A stretch of 33,992 nt of DNA from a virus: the IMG/VR virus record IMGVR_UViG_3300049793_000194, positions 1 to 33,992 of that record. One strand, 5' to 3'. How positions within the stretch are numbered: the stretch's first letter is position 1; every line of letters begins with the position of its first letter. Below, piece by piece: positions 15,758 through 23,602 of this stretch. The notes under the pieces were generated by a model that ran no database searches, had not been told where the DNA came from, and saw nothing but the letters and a program-made list of their open reading frames with translations. The translations under genes were made by a program, and so were the position numbers.

Positions 15758-17965
15758 TTAAGGATTGCCTTTATGGTGAGGGTTATTGTGACGATGAATA
15801 TTAGAAAGCAGACTTCCTAGCTTAGCTGAGAAATCCTTCTCGGCTTTATCAGCATCAAGCAAGAGTTTTCCATGTTCAACTTTAATCTTTTGTTTCTCAA
15901 GTCCCATCTTCTGGTTCATCTCCGTAGCTTTCAGAATCATTTCGGCCTGCTCAAGAAGATGTTTCTCTTTACGAATCTTCAATTCTTCTGCACGTTCCAT
16001 CAAAGCTTGTTCTTCTAAATGCATTTTTTGTTCATTCATCATCATCTGTTGTTGCTGCGATTTCATCTGAGCTTGCATCATTTGTTCTTGAGGTGACGGA
16101 GGTTGAGGAGGTAATTGCTTTCCTTCTTCCTTAGCAAGTATTTGAGGAGGAACCAAAGTTTTAAATCGTTCAGCAATTTGAGGCATATACTGTACGTCAA
16201 GGTTCTTCGCCCAAAGGTCAGCAATAAGCGGAAATGTTTGAGGATTTGCCTGAATCGTTTGTTGGAAAAACTCAAGTGCAATGTCTTTCTGGACTGCGAA
16301 GCTCGGCCCAGTATCAATTTCCACATCATAATCACCACCATCTAACGCATTATCTCTAATTGGTTTGCCATCTTCTGACTCACCAACCAACTTATTTAAT
16401 GTAATGGCTTCGGTACGCCCATCTGCTTTGGAAACTACCATATGACGCTCATGTTCTCCTGCAATCACTGGTAACAAGTCAAGAACAACCCTACCCCCTT
16501 GCTCTACAGCCTGATTCAAATTATCAAACCAAACATAAGCAGACATAGATCCTTCAAGCTTCCTCTCACGTCTTGCCTTGCCTGACATGTCTCTACCTTG
16601 AAGGGCTTCGGTCTCAGAGAATCCTAATATTTCTCGCATATCCTGAGAACCACGTTGAAATTGTTGTAAAAGAGTTTGTGACAGTTCCCATGGAGGCATT
16701 TTCTGCGGCATAGCACCAGTTTTAGGGTCGGGTTTCGCAGTTAAAATACCACTTTGTAGCTCAGGATTACGCCACATCTGTTCGTTACCTATGATGTTAT
16801 CTGGCGTTCCAAGCCATTGTTCGCGTCTGCGGTTCTTAATTTCTGCCGCAATTTCTGACCCTACATAGTTCACGAACTTTTGCGCATCTTTAGCTTCATG
16901 GATGAATGAACGGGTGTATTGCTGGCCATTAATGAAATTTGAATCTCCATCAACAAAGATAATTGGTAAATACTTAGATGGCCAATCGGTAAATTCAATA
17001 ATCTGATTCTGGGTTAATACATACTGTCGAATCTTGTAATCTTTACTCATTCGCTCGCCAACAATTTTAGGGATGCTTTTTCTTATAATGTCACCTACAA
17101 CTTGGGATGAGTCTGCTAAATCCTCTTGCATCTCAATATCTTCTTGCATATCGTCCCATTCATCTTCTGTCACACTTCTGCCATCCGACAATAGATAGAT
17201 TTTAACAGGGAACCATTCTTTACGACTGTATTTGCAAACAACGATGGTGTCTCTAGTTTCCCACTGAAAGTCGAGCAATGTTCTTGGATCTGAATAAGAT
17301 ATAGGATTCATTACATGCGGATATGTCGCATAGAATTCTTCTTTGGTATAAACGTATTGCCTGGCGCAAAAATTACCATCACCTTTGTGAGGCTTTAATG
17401 CGGTTGGGTCAAACGATGTTCGCGTGGCATCTGGAATTATTTCGTATCTTGCAATCTGATTAAATGAGCGTGGCCCTTCATAATCAAGAACAATCTCAAA
17501 GGCCCCATAACCCATCATAAGTGCAGACCTAAATGCTGTCTGATATACAAGGTCATTCTGGCTCTGATAGGAAATAGTTCTGACTAAGTCGGCACGCAAA
17601 TCTATCTGTTTCTGGGTGGATTTTCCAGTCAAAGAGCGCACCATTAAATCAGGTTTATTTTTCCTTTGCTCACCGATAACTTTTTTGGTTGTGTCATAAA
17701 GTTTGTTAAAAGTCATAGCTGGCTTGAATAGTCGGCTAAACTCGGAACGTTCAACTGCAGACCACTGATCGCGAAGGACAAAGTTCATATCATCTTTACC
17801 GCGAGTTACGTTTTCGCCAAAATATCCTTCCCATAGGACGAGATCTTCGCGCGCTTTCTTAAGTACTTCGGCCTCATCAACTCCTGCCTCTTCAAGTTTT
17901 AATTGTAGGGCTTCATTAACGATGTCGATATCTTCAACATCCAATTGTTCGGCAATGATTTCCAT
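15758..17965 (-). CDS. Portal protein, P22 gp1-like (735 aa)
   Basis: Length is close to the 725 residues of P22 gp1. Recognisable segments include WEGYFGENVTRGKDDMNFVL and DQWSAVERSEFSRLFKPAMT, then TTKKVIGEQRKNKPDLMVRS, AFRSALMMGYGAFEIVLDYE and LPIIFVDGDSNFINGQQYTR. The region ETEALQGRDMSGKARRERKL precedes the wing/crown. The C-terminus is a long Gln/Met/Lys-rich coiled coil (QEQMMQAQMKSQQQQMMMNE) forming the barrel. The ring of twelve admits DNA during packaging and seats gp4 and gp10. It is separated from the scaffold by a 290-base gap containing an opposed gene. Confidence 0.93.
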   Translation of the reverse strand: MEIIAEQLDVEDIDIVNEALQLKLEEAGVDEAEVLKKAREDLVLWEGYFGENVTRGKDDMNFVLRDQWSAVERSEFSRLFKPAMTFNKLYDTTKKVIGEQRKNKPDLMVRSLTGKSTQKQIDLRADLVRTISYQSQNDLVYQTAFRSALMMGYGAFEIVLDYEGPRSFNQIARYEIIPDATRTSFDPTALKPHKGDGNFCARQYVYTKEEFYATYPHVMNPISYSDPRTLLDFQWETRDTIVVCKYSRKEWFPVKIYLLSDGRSVTEDEWDDMQEDIEMQEDLADSSQVVGDIIRKSIPKIVGERMSKDYKIRQYVLTQNQIIEFTDWPSKYLPIIFVDGDSNFINGQQYTRSFIHEAKDAQKFVNYVGSEIAAEIKNRRREQWLGTPDNIIGNEQMWRNPELQSGILTAKPDPKTGAMPQKMPPWELSQTLLQQFQRGSQDMREILGFSETEALQGRDMSGKARRERKLEGSMSAYVWFDNLNQAVEQGGRVVLDLLPVIAGEHERHMVVSKADGRTEAITLNKLVGESEDGKPIRDNALDGGDYDVEIDTGPSFAVQKDIALEFFQQTIQANPQTFPLIADLWAKNLDVQYMPQIAERFKTLVPPQILAKEEGKQLPPQPPSPQEQMMQAQMKSQQQQMMMNEQKMHLEEQALMERAEELKIRKEKHLLEQAEMILKATEMNQKMGLEKQKIKVEHGKLLLDADKAEKDFSAKLGSLLSNIHRHNNPHHKGNP

Positions 17966-18057
17966 GCTAATACCCCATCCTTTGGGTTAATAAGATAAAT
18001 CGCGACTTTAACAATTCCATGTCAAAGTCGCTTTTTAATCCCTAAATTAAGGGATAT

Positions 18058-18303
18058 TTAAACTGCTTCTGCAACTTCTGCCTCAACTACTTCTTTTTTT
18101 AATCCGAACTCTTTCCAATCATCTCCGACTAAATCAGCATAAGAGAAAATGTAATTACCAGCGTTAGGTGCCGGATGTAATACAATTTTCCAAATATGTA
18201 ACATGCCAGGCATAAGGCTTAAATAGCCATCTTCCATAGTCCATGATTCACGACAAACAAATTTACCTACTTTTAATAAATCTAATGCATCTTTCAGTAA
18301 CAT
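18058..18303 (-). CDS. Tad2/DUF2829-like protein in the late operon (81 aa)
   Basis: The pattern LKDALDLLKVGKFVCRESW (3-21) then GYLSLMPGM, HIWKI and ADLVGDDWKEF (near 57-67) follows the DUF2829 layout: aL..L..G..v.R..W, a strand, then Dl..dDW. DUF2829 proteins include Thoeris anti-defence 2 (Tad2), which binds and sequesters the cyclic ADP-ribose signal of Thoeris. The C-terminal 14 residues are an acidic extension. AAGGAG gives a good start. Sitting between a small protein and the portal, it would be made late. The fold call is fairly good; anti-defence activity is inference. Confidence 0.7.
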   Translation of the reverse strand: MLLKDALDLLKVGKFVCRESWTMEDGYLSLMPGMLHIWKIVLHPAPNAGNYIFSYADLVGDDWKEFGLKKEVVEAEVAEAV

Positions 18304-18322
18304 CTGTACTTCTCCTTTATGG

Positions 18323-18583
18323 TTATGGGTTTACTACTAATTGGCATGAGCCATTGGTGAATACTGGCTTGTAAATTTGATGGCCATTAGAGGCAACAGT
18401 CATTACAAAGTCTGTTGGTAACAAGCTAGTGCTTGAAGTATTTAAATAATTATCTAAGAAGCCAGCAGCGCTTACTTCTGCAAGGGTATTAGCTGGGCAA
18501 TACAAACGCCCCATACGTGGGACGACATTGTTGTTCTCACCAGCAAAGTTGAGAACTAGATTTACATTTGATTGAATTGACAT
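18323..18583 (-). CDS. Small phage protein, probably structural (86 aa)
   Basis: ATG 18583 (MSIQSNVNLVLNFAGENN) has GGAG eight bases upstream, while ATG 18595 lacks one. The sequence is beta-rich and short: NVVPRMGRLYCPANTLAEVS, then FVMTVASNGHQIYKPVFT. No family is recognised with certainty. It lies between the zinc mini-proteins and the Tad2-like gene, upstream of portal. Confidence 0.65.
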   Translation of the reverse strand: MSIQSNVNLVLNFAGENNNVVPRMGRLYCPANTLAEVSAAGFLDNYLNTSSTSLLPTDFVMTVASNGHQIYKPVFTNGSCQLVVNP

Positions 18584-18625
18584 TCTAAGCTCCATTTAAT
18601 TGTTAACTTCCCTAAACCCACCCTT

Positions 18626-18793
18626 TTAAATCTCATGACTACATAACCCATCACAATTCGGGCAATCACAAATATCATCGATAACCCCTAAACTTCTTTC
18701 TAACTTCTTCTCAAGTGCGCGAACTCTAGCGCTTAAATCCATAATGTCTATTGCCGCATCTTTTAAGGCAGCTAATATGCTGGTCTCATCCAT
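18626..18793 (-). CDS. Helix plus Cys-rich mini-protein (55 aa)
   Basis: The frame begins with an ATG overlapping the end of the preceding gene (TATGGATGA), so translation is probably coupled. Residues 1-38 form a heptad-like helix (LSARVRALEKKLERSLG), followed by ICDCPNCDGLC, a tight cluster of four cysteines that may bind zinc. No family recognised. It is too short for most gene callers but its composition and coupling argue it is real. Confidence 0.6.
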   Translation of the reverse strand: MDETSILAALKDAAIDIMDLSARVRALEKKLERSLGVIDDICDCPNCDGLCSHEI

Positions 18794-18950
18794 AGTTTGT
18801 CTCTAAGCTAATTGTGTTAGTGGGTAAACTGTAACGCTTACTAAGGGACTCAAACACGCTCTTAAATTGTTTCTCACATTCATTACATCTCTTTGTTTCT
18901 TTAGCTTTGTTATAAAACCTACCGCAATAGGCGCATCTTATTGGCGTCAC
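18786..18950 (-). CDS. Zinc-ribbon mini-protein coupled to terminase (54 aa)
   Basis: A GTG start shares its G with the TAG stop of the terminase gene (TAGTG). Two knuckles, CAYC (6-9) and CNEC (22-25), make a four-cysteine zinc ribbon, followed by a basic helix (EKQFKSVFESLSKRYSLP). Small zinc ribbons are frequent near terminase genes and may bind DNA. The stop overlaps the next start by eight bases, giving a coupled terL, zinc ribbon, helix protein unit. Confidence 0.65.
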   Translation of the reverse strand: MTPIRCAYCGRFYNKAKETKRCNECEKQFKSVFESLSKRYSLPTNTISLETNYG

Positions 18951-20512
18951 TAAAATATCCTCATAACTGGGTTAAACATGTTTTCGTGTTTCTGTCCTGC
19001 CATCTTATCAACTGCGATACGATCACTTGCTATTTCCAAACACCCATAACCCAAGGCATCCATCGGGTGAGAGGCCATATTCTTATTGGGCTTATCCTTG
19101 TATCGTTCTTCTCCTGAGACAGCAACGCGAGCATAAACATAGTCTTTAACAAATCCTTTAAATAATGTGGGGCAATTACGCCTATCAAGAACCAACCCCG
19201 GTTTTCCATCAACCATTTTATTGAGGAAGTATCGAACCGAACCTAATCTTGGATCGATATCATTTGTTCTAGCTCCGCGTGTAGGAATTCCAAGAGAGTT
19301 AAGCTCACCAATACAAGACATTTCCTCAACTATTTCATTCCTAGCATTACCTGCTGGGTCGCCAATGGATAGTTCGCCTACTTTGCAATAAGGGAAATCT
19401 TTCATAAGGGATGGAATAACAATGGAATCGGCAAAGGTTCTAATGCCCATTCCATCACCAACATATTCCTTAAGAATTAATAACTGCCCTCTAGTTGTAA
19501 GCTGTAACACCACACAAGCAGGAGTAAGCCCAAAATCCCAACCAAGGATGAGATCGAGACCTTGGACAGCTGGTACAGACTCCAACGCATGAAAATCAGG
19601 GTTAAATTCTGGATATACACGCTTACCAAAACCAACAGCACCATATTTACCAAGACAGAAAACTTTAATAAATTCTTGAGACTGACCCTCCGCCAGCATT
19701 TCATAGTAGTTGTCAGGAAGGTGAGTAGCATTATCAGCATCAGGGTTTCGAACCCATTTGTTATCATCATTTTTTATTAACCCTGGAGGTTGTTTGAATA
19801 ACTTATGGTGCTCAAACTTATTCTCCTCAAAGTCTTTGAATATCCAGTGGTCATCTTCTGGCGGGTTAGTATCGGCAATAATGCCCGACCAATAAGGTTC
19901 TTTGCAGAATGCCTTTGATGGGTAGCGATTAACCCGCCCTTTCATATGTGCTAATGCAGCCTTGGGAACCTCTGACAGCTCATTGATATAACACCCTGTT
20001 AACTCTAATGACTTAATCTTACGCACGTCCTCTGGTCTATCCAAGGCTATAAATAAAAGCTCTAATTCAACGATTCCATGACCATCATTAAAGCTGTGTT
20101 CATAAGTCATAATGGGTTTTTGTCTTTTGCTCACATCTCCAAGGTCTTCAAACCATGCCAACCAGGTTGCTAGGGTTGTTGTTGATAGCTCTCCACTTGT
20201 ATTACGCACGATTCCCCATCGGCTTCGTCTCCTTCCAGCATGCCAAACTGGCACCTCACAGGCTCGCTTAACAATCTCAGTAATTGCCCACGTAGACTTA
20301 CCACTTCCATATGGACCCATAATGACACGCACAAAGCTGTCATCGATATGAGCAAGATTACCAGTCGCAGTTGGAATATAGAGTTTATCCTGGTCTTTAG
20401 CATGTATGATCATCCTGTCATCTGTAATAGTAATCTGCTTTGAAACACCCTTGAGTCTTGAGTGTTCAATATCTGCAATCCTTTTAGCTATTCCCGAAGC
20501 CCCTAAATTCAT
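18950..20512 (-). CDS. terL: Terminase large subunit (520 aa)
   Basis: The ATPase has Walker A GPYGSGKST (66-74), an RWGIVRNT strand (98-105) and a Walker B-type GCYINELSEV (173-182) with the catalytic acidic residue. The RNase H-like nuclease has ILGWDFGLTPA (Asp326), SIGDPAGNAR (Asp385) and SHPMDALGYG (Asp485), the three acids expected. It packages DNA into the procapsid through the portal and makes the headful cuts. Start overlaps the stop of the preceding gene (ATGA). The small subunit candidate is 1 kb upstream, separated by six tiny genes. Confidence 0.96.
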   Translation of the reverse strand: MNLGASGIAKRIADIEHSRLKGVSKQITITDDRMIIHAKDQDKLYIPTATGNLAHIDDSFVRVIMGPYGSGKSTWAITEIVKRACEVPVWHAGRRRSRWGIVRNTSGELSTTTLATWLAWFEDLGDVSKRQKPIMTYEHSFNDGHGIVELELLFIALDRPEDVRKIKSLELTGCYINELSEVPKAALAHMKGRVNRYPSKAFCKEPYWSGIIADTNPPEDDHWIFKDFEENKFEHHKLFKQPPGLIKNDDNKWVRNPDADNATHLPDNYYEMLAEGQSQEFIKVFCLGKYGAVGFGKRVYPEFNPDFHALESVPAVQGLDLILGWDFGLTPACVVLQLTTRGQLLILKEYVGDGMGIRTFADSIVIPSLMKDFPYCKVGELSIGDPAGNARNEIVEEMSCIGELNSLGIPTRGARTNDIDPRLGSVRYFLNKMVDGKPGLVLDRRNCPTLFKGFVKDYVYARVAVSGEERYKDKPNKNMASHPMDALGYGCLEIASDRIAVDKMAGQKHENMFNPVMRIF

Positions 20513-20703
20513 TTCTCAAGCACCTTCTTTGGCGGCGGGGTTTTATAATTTGCGCCATAGCCACTATTGCGAAGGTCTTCTTGCGTAGTGTAGCGAACAC
20601 CGCATTTAATACATTCACGGCGTCTGTATATTTGATGAGTACGATCATCCCTGGTCGTTTCTACAACGCGGGAGTCAGGATAGTTGCATGATTTACATAG
20701 CAT
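20509..20703 (-). CDS. NrdR-type zinc-ribbon protein without ATP-cone (64 aa)
   Basis: MLCKSCNYPDSRVVETTRDD and RRRECIKCGVRYTTQEDLRN follow the N-terminal zinc ribbon of NrdR (CxxC...DSRVV.(S/T)R...IRRRReC..C..RfTT.E) almost position for position. Full NrdR is about 150 residues with an ATP-cone that senses dATP; here only the DNA-binding ribbon remains, with a short Pro/Lys tail. It may bind NrdR boxes or packaging DNA without nucleotide control. Adjacent genes are packaging genes, not nrd genes. Confidence 0.7.
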   Translation of the reverse strand: MLCKSCNYPDSRVVETTRDDRTHQIYRRRECIKCGVRYTTQEDLRNSGYGANYKTPPPKKVLEK

Positions 20704-20889
20704 CTATTTTCTTACCCCGCGTAAGGTGCGAACCATTGTAGACCTAGCTGCATTAGTATGTCGCTTTACCGGCCTTCCAGGGTTAACCGGAAGCCAGTTA
20801 TCAATGTGGTTAGCTTCAAAAGCTGGAGCAGTTTCTGGAGCTTTCTTCTTTTTCTGCTTCTCAACCCATTTGTTCGGTATGACGGCCAT
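20704..20889 (-). CDS. Small basic phage protein (61 aa)
   Basis: Start supported by AAGGATTAAGAC. The protein is basic throughout: NKWVEKQKKKKAPETAPAFE, then a WLPVNPGRPVKRHTNAARST segment and RTLRGVRK at the end. It looks disordered and nucleic-acid-binding. No family recognised. It abuts the NrdR-like gene with no gap. Confidence 0.6.
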   Translation of the reverse strand: MAVIPNKWVEKQKKKKAPETAPAFEANHIDNWLPVNPGRPVKRHTNAARSTMVRTLRGVRK

Positions 20890-20902
20890 GTCTTAATCCT
20901 TA

Positions 20903-21115
20903 TTACTTTTTAGGCTTACCAAGAATTTTATTTGCTTTAGCATCAATTTTTGATTTGCTAGACTCAGAAAGCTTGCCTTTGTTGACCATCTCAGAAGCTC
21001 TAGCTTTAGCATTGGAAGCATGCGCCTTATCAGGCATTGGATATTTCTTTTCCCTGGGCAAGCCAAACTCACCCTTGGGAATCTTCTTTCTTTTATCTGC
21101 TGTTAATTTGGCCAT
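20903..21115 (-). CDS. Conserved Lys/Ala-rich phage protein (70 aa)
   Basis: The sequence LTADKRKKIPKGEFGLPREK, KYPMPDKAHASNAKARASEM and SKIDAKANKILGKPK is a widespread family in tailed phages and prophages, recognisable by 'LP...FGLP..kkYPi.D.aHA.nA.aRa'. It is sometimes annotated DUF6582-like. The role is unknown; it usually lies near head genes, as here. Confidence 0.75.
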   Translation of the reverse strand: MAKLTADKRKKIPKGEFGLPREKKYPMPDKAHASNAKARASEMVNKGKLSESSKSKIDAKANKILGKPKK

Positions 21116-21122
21116 ATAACTA

Positions 21123-21296
21123 TCACCTTATTCCGGTAGCAGGAGTTAATTTGTTTTCAATCCATGCACCTACTTCGTAAGTGAGTTCTTTTATTTCGTT
21201 TAATAATGCTGCTTGCATTTCAGGCTCATGTGCAGCAAAAGCATTCTCTAAAGCAGGAACCAAGTGACTGGCTATAAATGAACTTAATAAACTCAT
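21123..21296 (-). CDS. Small helical protein (57 aa)
   Basis: A perfect Shine-Dalgarno (AAGGAGATATC) precedes the ATG at 21296. The protein is mostly helix (LLSSFIASHLVPALENAFAA, LNEIKELTYEVGAWIENKL). The first segment is amphipathic and hydrophobic but short for a membrane span. No family recognised. It stands in the run of tiny genes between terS and terL. Confidence 0.65.
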   Translation of the reverse strand: MSLLSSFIASHLVPALENAFAAHEPEMQAALLNEIKELTYEVGAWIENKLTPATGIR

Positions 21297-21305
21297 GATA
21301 TCTCC

Positions 21306-21473
21306 TTATTTGTAAGTTGTTTTACCGTAGTTAGTTTTGCTTTGAGGAGGAAGGTTGCGGCAAGCACCAGCTTTAGCAAACGCCTCATTCGTAACTTTCT
21401 TGCCACGCACAACCTCAGGTGCTGGATCATTTGGTTTACGTTCGGGTTTCTCAGATACATATTCAGCACTCAT
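21306..21473 (-). CDS. Small basic protein (55 aa)
   Basis: AAGGAG six bases upstream marks the ATG at 21473. The sequence (SEKPERKPNDPAPEVVRGKK, VTNEAFAKAGACRNLPPQSK, NYGKTTYK) looks disordered and basic. 'AFAKAGACRNLPP...K.YGK' is a pattern I associate with small phage proteins near packaging genes. Function unknown. Confidence 0.65.
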   Translation of the reverse strand: MSAEYVSEKPERKPNDPAPEVVRGKKVTNEAFAKAGACRNLPPQSKTNYGKTTYK

Positions 21474-21483
21474 TTGTCGCTCC

Positions 21484-21609
21484 TTATTTGCAGTCTTTAG
21501 TCGTTGGCATTTTCTTCATAGGCTTTGGCTTCTCATGCAAATGCTTTTCATGCTTTTGCATATCTTTCTCAGCCTTCTTTGCTATTTTCTTCATTGCTGC
21601 TGTCTTCAT
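21484..21609 (-). CDS. Lys/His/Met-rich mini-protein (41 aa)
   Basis: GGAGAGCCTACC precedes an ATG inside the end of the terS-like gene (41-base overlap). The product is nearly all charged helix (MKKIAKKAEKDMQKHEKHLH, EKPKPMKKMP). Such composition suggests nucleic-acid or metal binding. Low complexity weakens the case, but spacing to its neighbours matches the others in this string. Confidence 0.5.
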   Translation of the reverse strand: MKTAAMKKIAKKAEKDMQKHEKHLHEKPKPMKKMPTTKDCK

Positions 21610-22027
21610 TGGTAGGCTCTCCATGTTCTAGTTTTGATAACCGTTGATTAAGTTCGTTAAGTTGAGCATTAGGACCATAATGTTTAGGCCATCTACGTTC
21701 AAGCAACCAAGCATCAGCTTGCCAACGCTCAGGCTTAGCAGCAATCATGTCGCTATGCTCACGCATTCTTGTCATCTCAGCCCTTTTTATGGCCTGAGAA
21801 AACTCTGTGTATTCTGAGTCAATACCTTCGGTCTGATGAACACGTGCAGTGTTAAGCCAATCATGAAGAGTGCGCTCAGAAATACCATTGGCTTCTGCTG
21901 CGTATTCGTAGGGTATTCGATGAGAAATAGCGTCTACAATTGCAGAACGCCTTTCAGGGGTAAACTTAGAAGGTCTTCCAGGTTCATTCATAATCTCTGG
22001 AACTTTTAACTTAGAATTTCTAGTCAT
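21569..22027 (-). CDS. Probable terminase small subunit (152 aa)
   Basis: Residues near 15-60 form a resolvase-like helix-turn-helix: PSKFTPERRSAIVDAISHRI, YAAEANGISERTLHDWLNTA. It is followed by the EYTEFSQAIKRAEMTRMREH helix and the LLERRWPKHYG element that recurs in small terminases of this type. The C-terminal part is a heptad helix (LNELNQRLSKLE) with an acidic tail. It would recognise the packaging site and recruit TerL. Located upstream of terL in the same operon. Confidence 0.75.
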   Translation of the reverse strand: MTRNSKLKVPEIMNEPGRPSKFTPERRSAIVDAISHRIPYEYAAEANGISERTLHDWLNTARVHQTEGIDSEYTEFSQAIKRAEMTRMREHSDMIAAKPERWQADAWLLERRWPKHYGPNAQLNELNQRLSKLEHGEPTNEDSSNEENSKEG

Positions 22028-22060
22028 TTCACTAATCCTTTAGCGGCTCATTAACGTATT

Positions 22061-22279
22061 TTACTTCTTTTTTTCTCTTAAGACGACCATAACCATCAAT
22101 AAAACAAGGGTTTCAAAGCCATCTGCAGTGGAAAGTAATTGGTGCAATTCATTTCCATCAATATTTCCATCCTTCAATGCCGCAAATAGGTTGGTAATGA
22201 ACGTAACAAAACACAATAAAGCCGGAACAGAAAGCACCAAATGAGGCTGTGACCTTACTTTCCTTCGTAACTTTCTCAT
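22061..22279 (-). CDS. Holin-like two-TM protein (72 aa)
   Basis: GGGGGAAGTC precedes ATG 22279; the in-frame ATG 12 bases upstream lacks a site. A basic N-terminus (MRKLRRKVRSQPH) is followed by a first span LVLSVPALLCFVTFITNLFA and a second, TLVLLMVMVVL, then REKKK. Small size, two spans and a lysine tail fit class II holins, which release the endolysin. It directly follows the endolysin gene. Confidence 0.7.
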   Translation of the reverse strand: MRKLRRKVRSQPHLVLSVPALLCFVTFITNLFAALKDGNIDGNELHQLLSTADGFETLVLLMVMVVLREKKK

Positions 22280-22293
22280 GACTTCCCCCATTG

Positions 22294-22707
22294 CTAGACC
22301 ACCAATTCGAAGTGCACTAAATCATTGAGCATGTTTTTGCCATTAAGAACACCCAATCCATTCCATGAGCCACCCCATCTAATTGAGTGAATCATTTTTC
22401 CTTCGTCTTTCAGTTTTTGTGCAATACCCATCACATAGCCACCAAACCAAAGACCAAGCTTTTCATTGTTAAAATCTATAGGATAAGGAATAACATCCAC
22501 CGCCATAGAGGGCTGATGATTATGCTTACCGTTAGGGTAATGAAGTTCTGTATTTCCCTTGGAGAACGCCTTCTCTTGGTCTTCCTGATTCCTATAGCCT
22601 TCGATAATGGTGCAATCAAAATACTTGATTACCTCATAAAAAAGAGCTTGCAGGTCTGTATGGCAAGTTGATAGCTTTGAAAATGATGCTTGACTAAACT
22701 TTGGCAT
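22294..22707 (-). CDS. Endolysin, M15-type L-alanyl-D-glutamate peptidase (137 aa)
   Basis: The catalytic zinc site is visible: KHNHQPSMAVDV supplies His64 and Asp71, and NDLVHFEL supplies His132. EGYRNQEDQEKAFSKGNT and IRWGGSWNG are typical of the VanY/T5-lysin-like family of about 137 residues. It cuts the peptide stem of peptidoglycan during lysis. No signal peptide is present, so it needs a holin, which follows at 22061-22279. AAGGATATTTAAAT precedes the start. Confidence 0.92.
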   Translation of the reverse strand: MPKFSQASFSKLSTCHTDLQALFYEVIKYFDCTIIEGYRNQEDQEKAFSKGNTELHYPNGKHNHQPSMAVDVIPYPIDFNNEKLGLWFGGYVMGIAQKLKDEGKMIHSIRWGGSWNGLGVLNGKNMLNDLVHFELVV

Positions 22708-22795
22708 ATTTAAATATCCTTTTAATTCTATAAGGTGCCCCTTTTGCGCACTTCAGGGCCGGAAGGTAAGGAGCCTTTATGAAGAGGCAGCGCAA

Positions 22796-23185
22796 TTAAC
22801 TCGATAAGTACTGTTCAATAATGTTTTTGCCATCAATCCACCCGTAACAAAAATAAGCTGCATATCCAACACTTCTTACCGTCTCTTGAAACTTTTCCTG
22901 AGCAATCCATGTTGGTTTAGAGCGCTCAGAATTCGTATACTTTTTGTTCCTTTTCATCTCTAAATATAACCCTGGGTAAGTCCCGCTTTTAGATGGATGG
23001 TATATAAACAAATCACTTACCCCTGCTCTTAATCCCATCTTTTTCAATCGATGACCTTGTAACGGTGTCCTTTTTCCTTCGTTATCATTTTTGTGAAAGA
23101 ACTTTTTCAGAATCGGATGATAATTCAACCATTCCACAAGCGCTTCTTGTTCTTGCCTCTCCAAAGGCACTTCTATCTTGGTCAT
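22796..23185 (-). CDS. VRR-NUC domain nuclease (129 aa)
   Basis: The PD-(D/E)xK core is clear: GLRAGVSDLF with Asp58, then LYLEMKRNKK with Glu76 and Lys78. The QEALVEWLNYHP helix lies before it and EKFQETVRSVGYAAYFCYGW after it. This is a stand-alone VRR-NUC protein, common in phages beside replication genes, where it is thought to process branched DNA or join in recombination. ATG 23185 with GAGGT six bases upstream is preferred to the ATG at 23200. Confidence 0.9.
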   Translation of the reverse strand: MTKIEVPLERQEQEALVEWLNYHPILKKFFHKNDNEGKRTPLQGHRLKKMGLRAGVSDLFIYHPSKSGTYPGLYLEMKRNKKYTNSERSKPTWIAQEKFQETVRSVGYAAYFCYGWIDGKNIIEQYLSS

Positions 23186-23267
23186 CTGAGACCTCATCAT
23201 ATCCGTACAATTTCTTTAAAAGCTCTATGGCTTCCTTTCTATCAGCCAAATTAACTAACCTTTTCAT
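23085..23267 (-). CDS. Possible small protein overlapping the nuclease gene (60 aa)
   Basis: Only the first 28 residues (MKRLVNLADRKEAIELLKKL, then YGYDEVSD) lie outside the nuclease gene. They look like a genuine helix and are preceded by GAGGAAG. The rest is read in another frame through the nuclease start. It fills an otherwise empty 90-base gap. It could be a short gene whose 3' end is overprinted, or just an artefact. Confidence 0.4.
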   Translation of the reverse strand: MKRLVNLADRKEAIELLKKLYGYDEVSDDQDRSAFGEARTRSACGMVELSSDSEKVLSQK

Positions 23268-23275
23268 ACACTTCC

Positions 23276-23602
23276 TCAATCAACTACTCGATAATCGACA
23301 AATGGTTTCCTATATGAAATCCCTTTTTCTTCTTGAGGCACACTTAAAGACTTTTCATATCTGAGACGCTTTTTTTCTGTCTCGTAACGTTCTGTATTTC
23401 CGTGTGCATAATCTGGCATTCCATTATCCTTCCAAACCTCCACTGCTGCTTCCAGGGAGGAGATCGTCAAATGCCCATCTAACATACTCAATTTGTCTTC
23501 ATCGCTTAGCAAGCGTGTTGTTATTAGGCTAGGCGATACTCCTAACTTAAATCCCACCTTGCTTAATATTTTTTTGCATTCTTCCTTGGTCAATACTTCC
23601 AT
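23276..23602 (-). CDS. Phage protein of the replication cluster (108 aa)
   Basis: Residues 1-62 are helical with an N-terminal TKEECKKILSKVGFKLGVSP and LEAAVEVWKDNGMPDYAHGN. The end is basic and tyrosine-rich (KRLRYEKSLSVPQ). No family is identified. It overlaps the end of the P-like gene by 56 bases in another frame, which suggests coupling. GAGG precedes ATG 23602. A role in replication or recombination is a guess from neighbours. Confidence 0.65.
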   Translation of the reverse strand: MEVLTKEECKKILSKVGFKLGVSPSLITTRLLSDEDKLSMLDGHLTISSLEAAVEVWKDNGMPDYAHGNTERYETEKKRLRYEKSLSVPQEEKGISYRKPFVDYRVVD

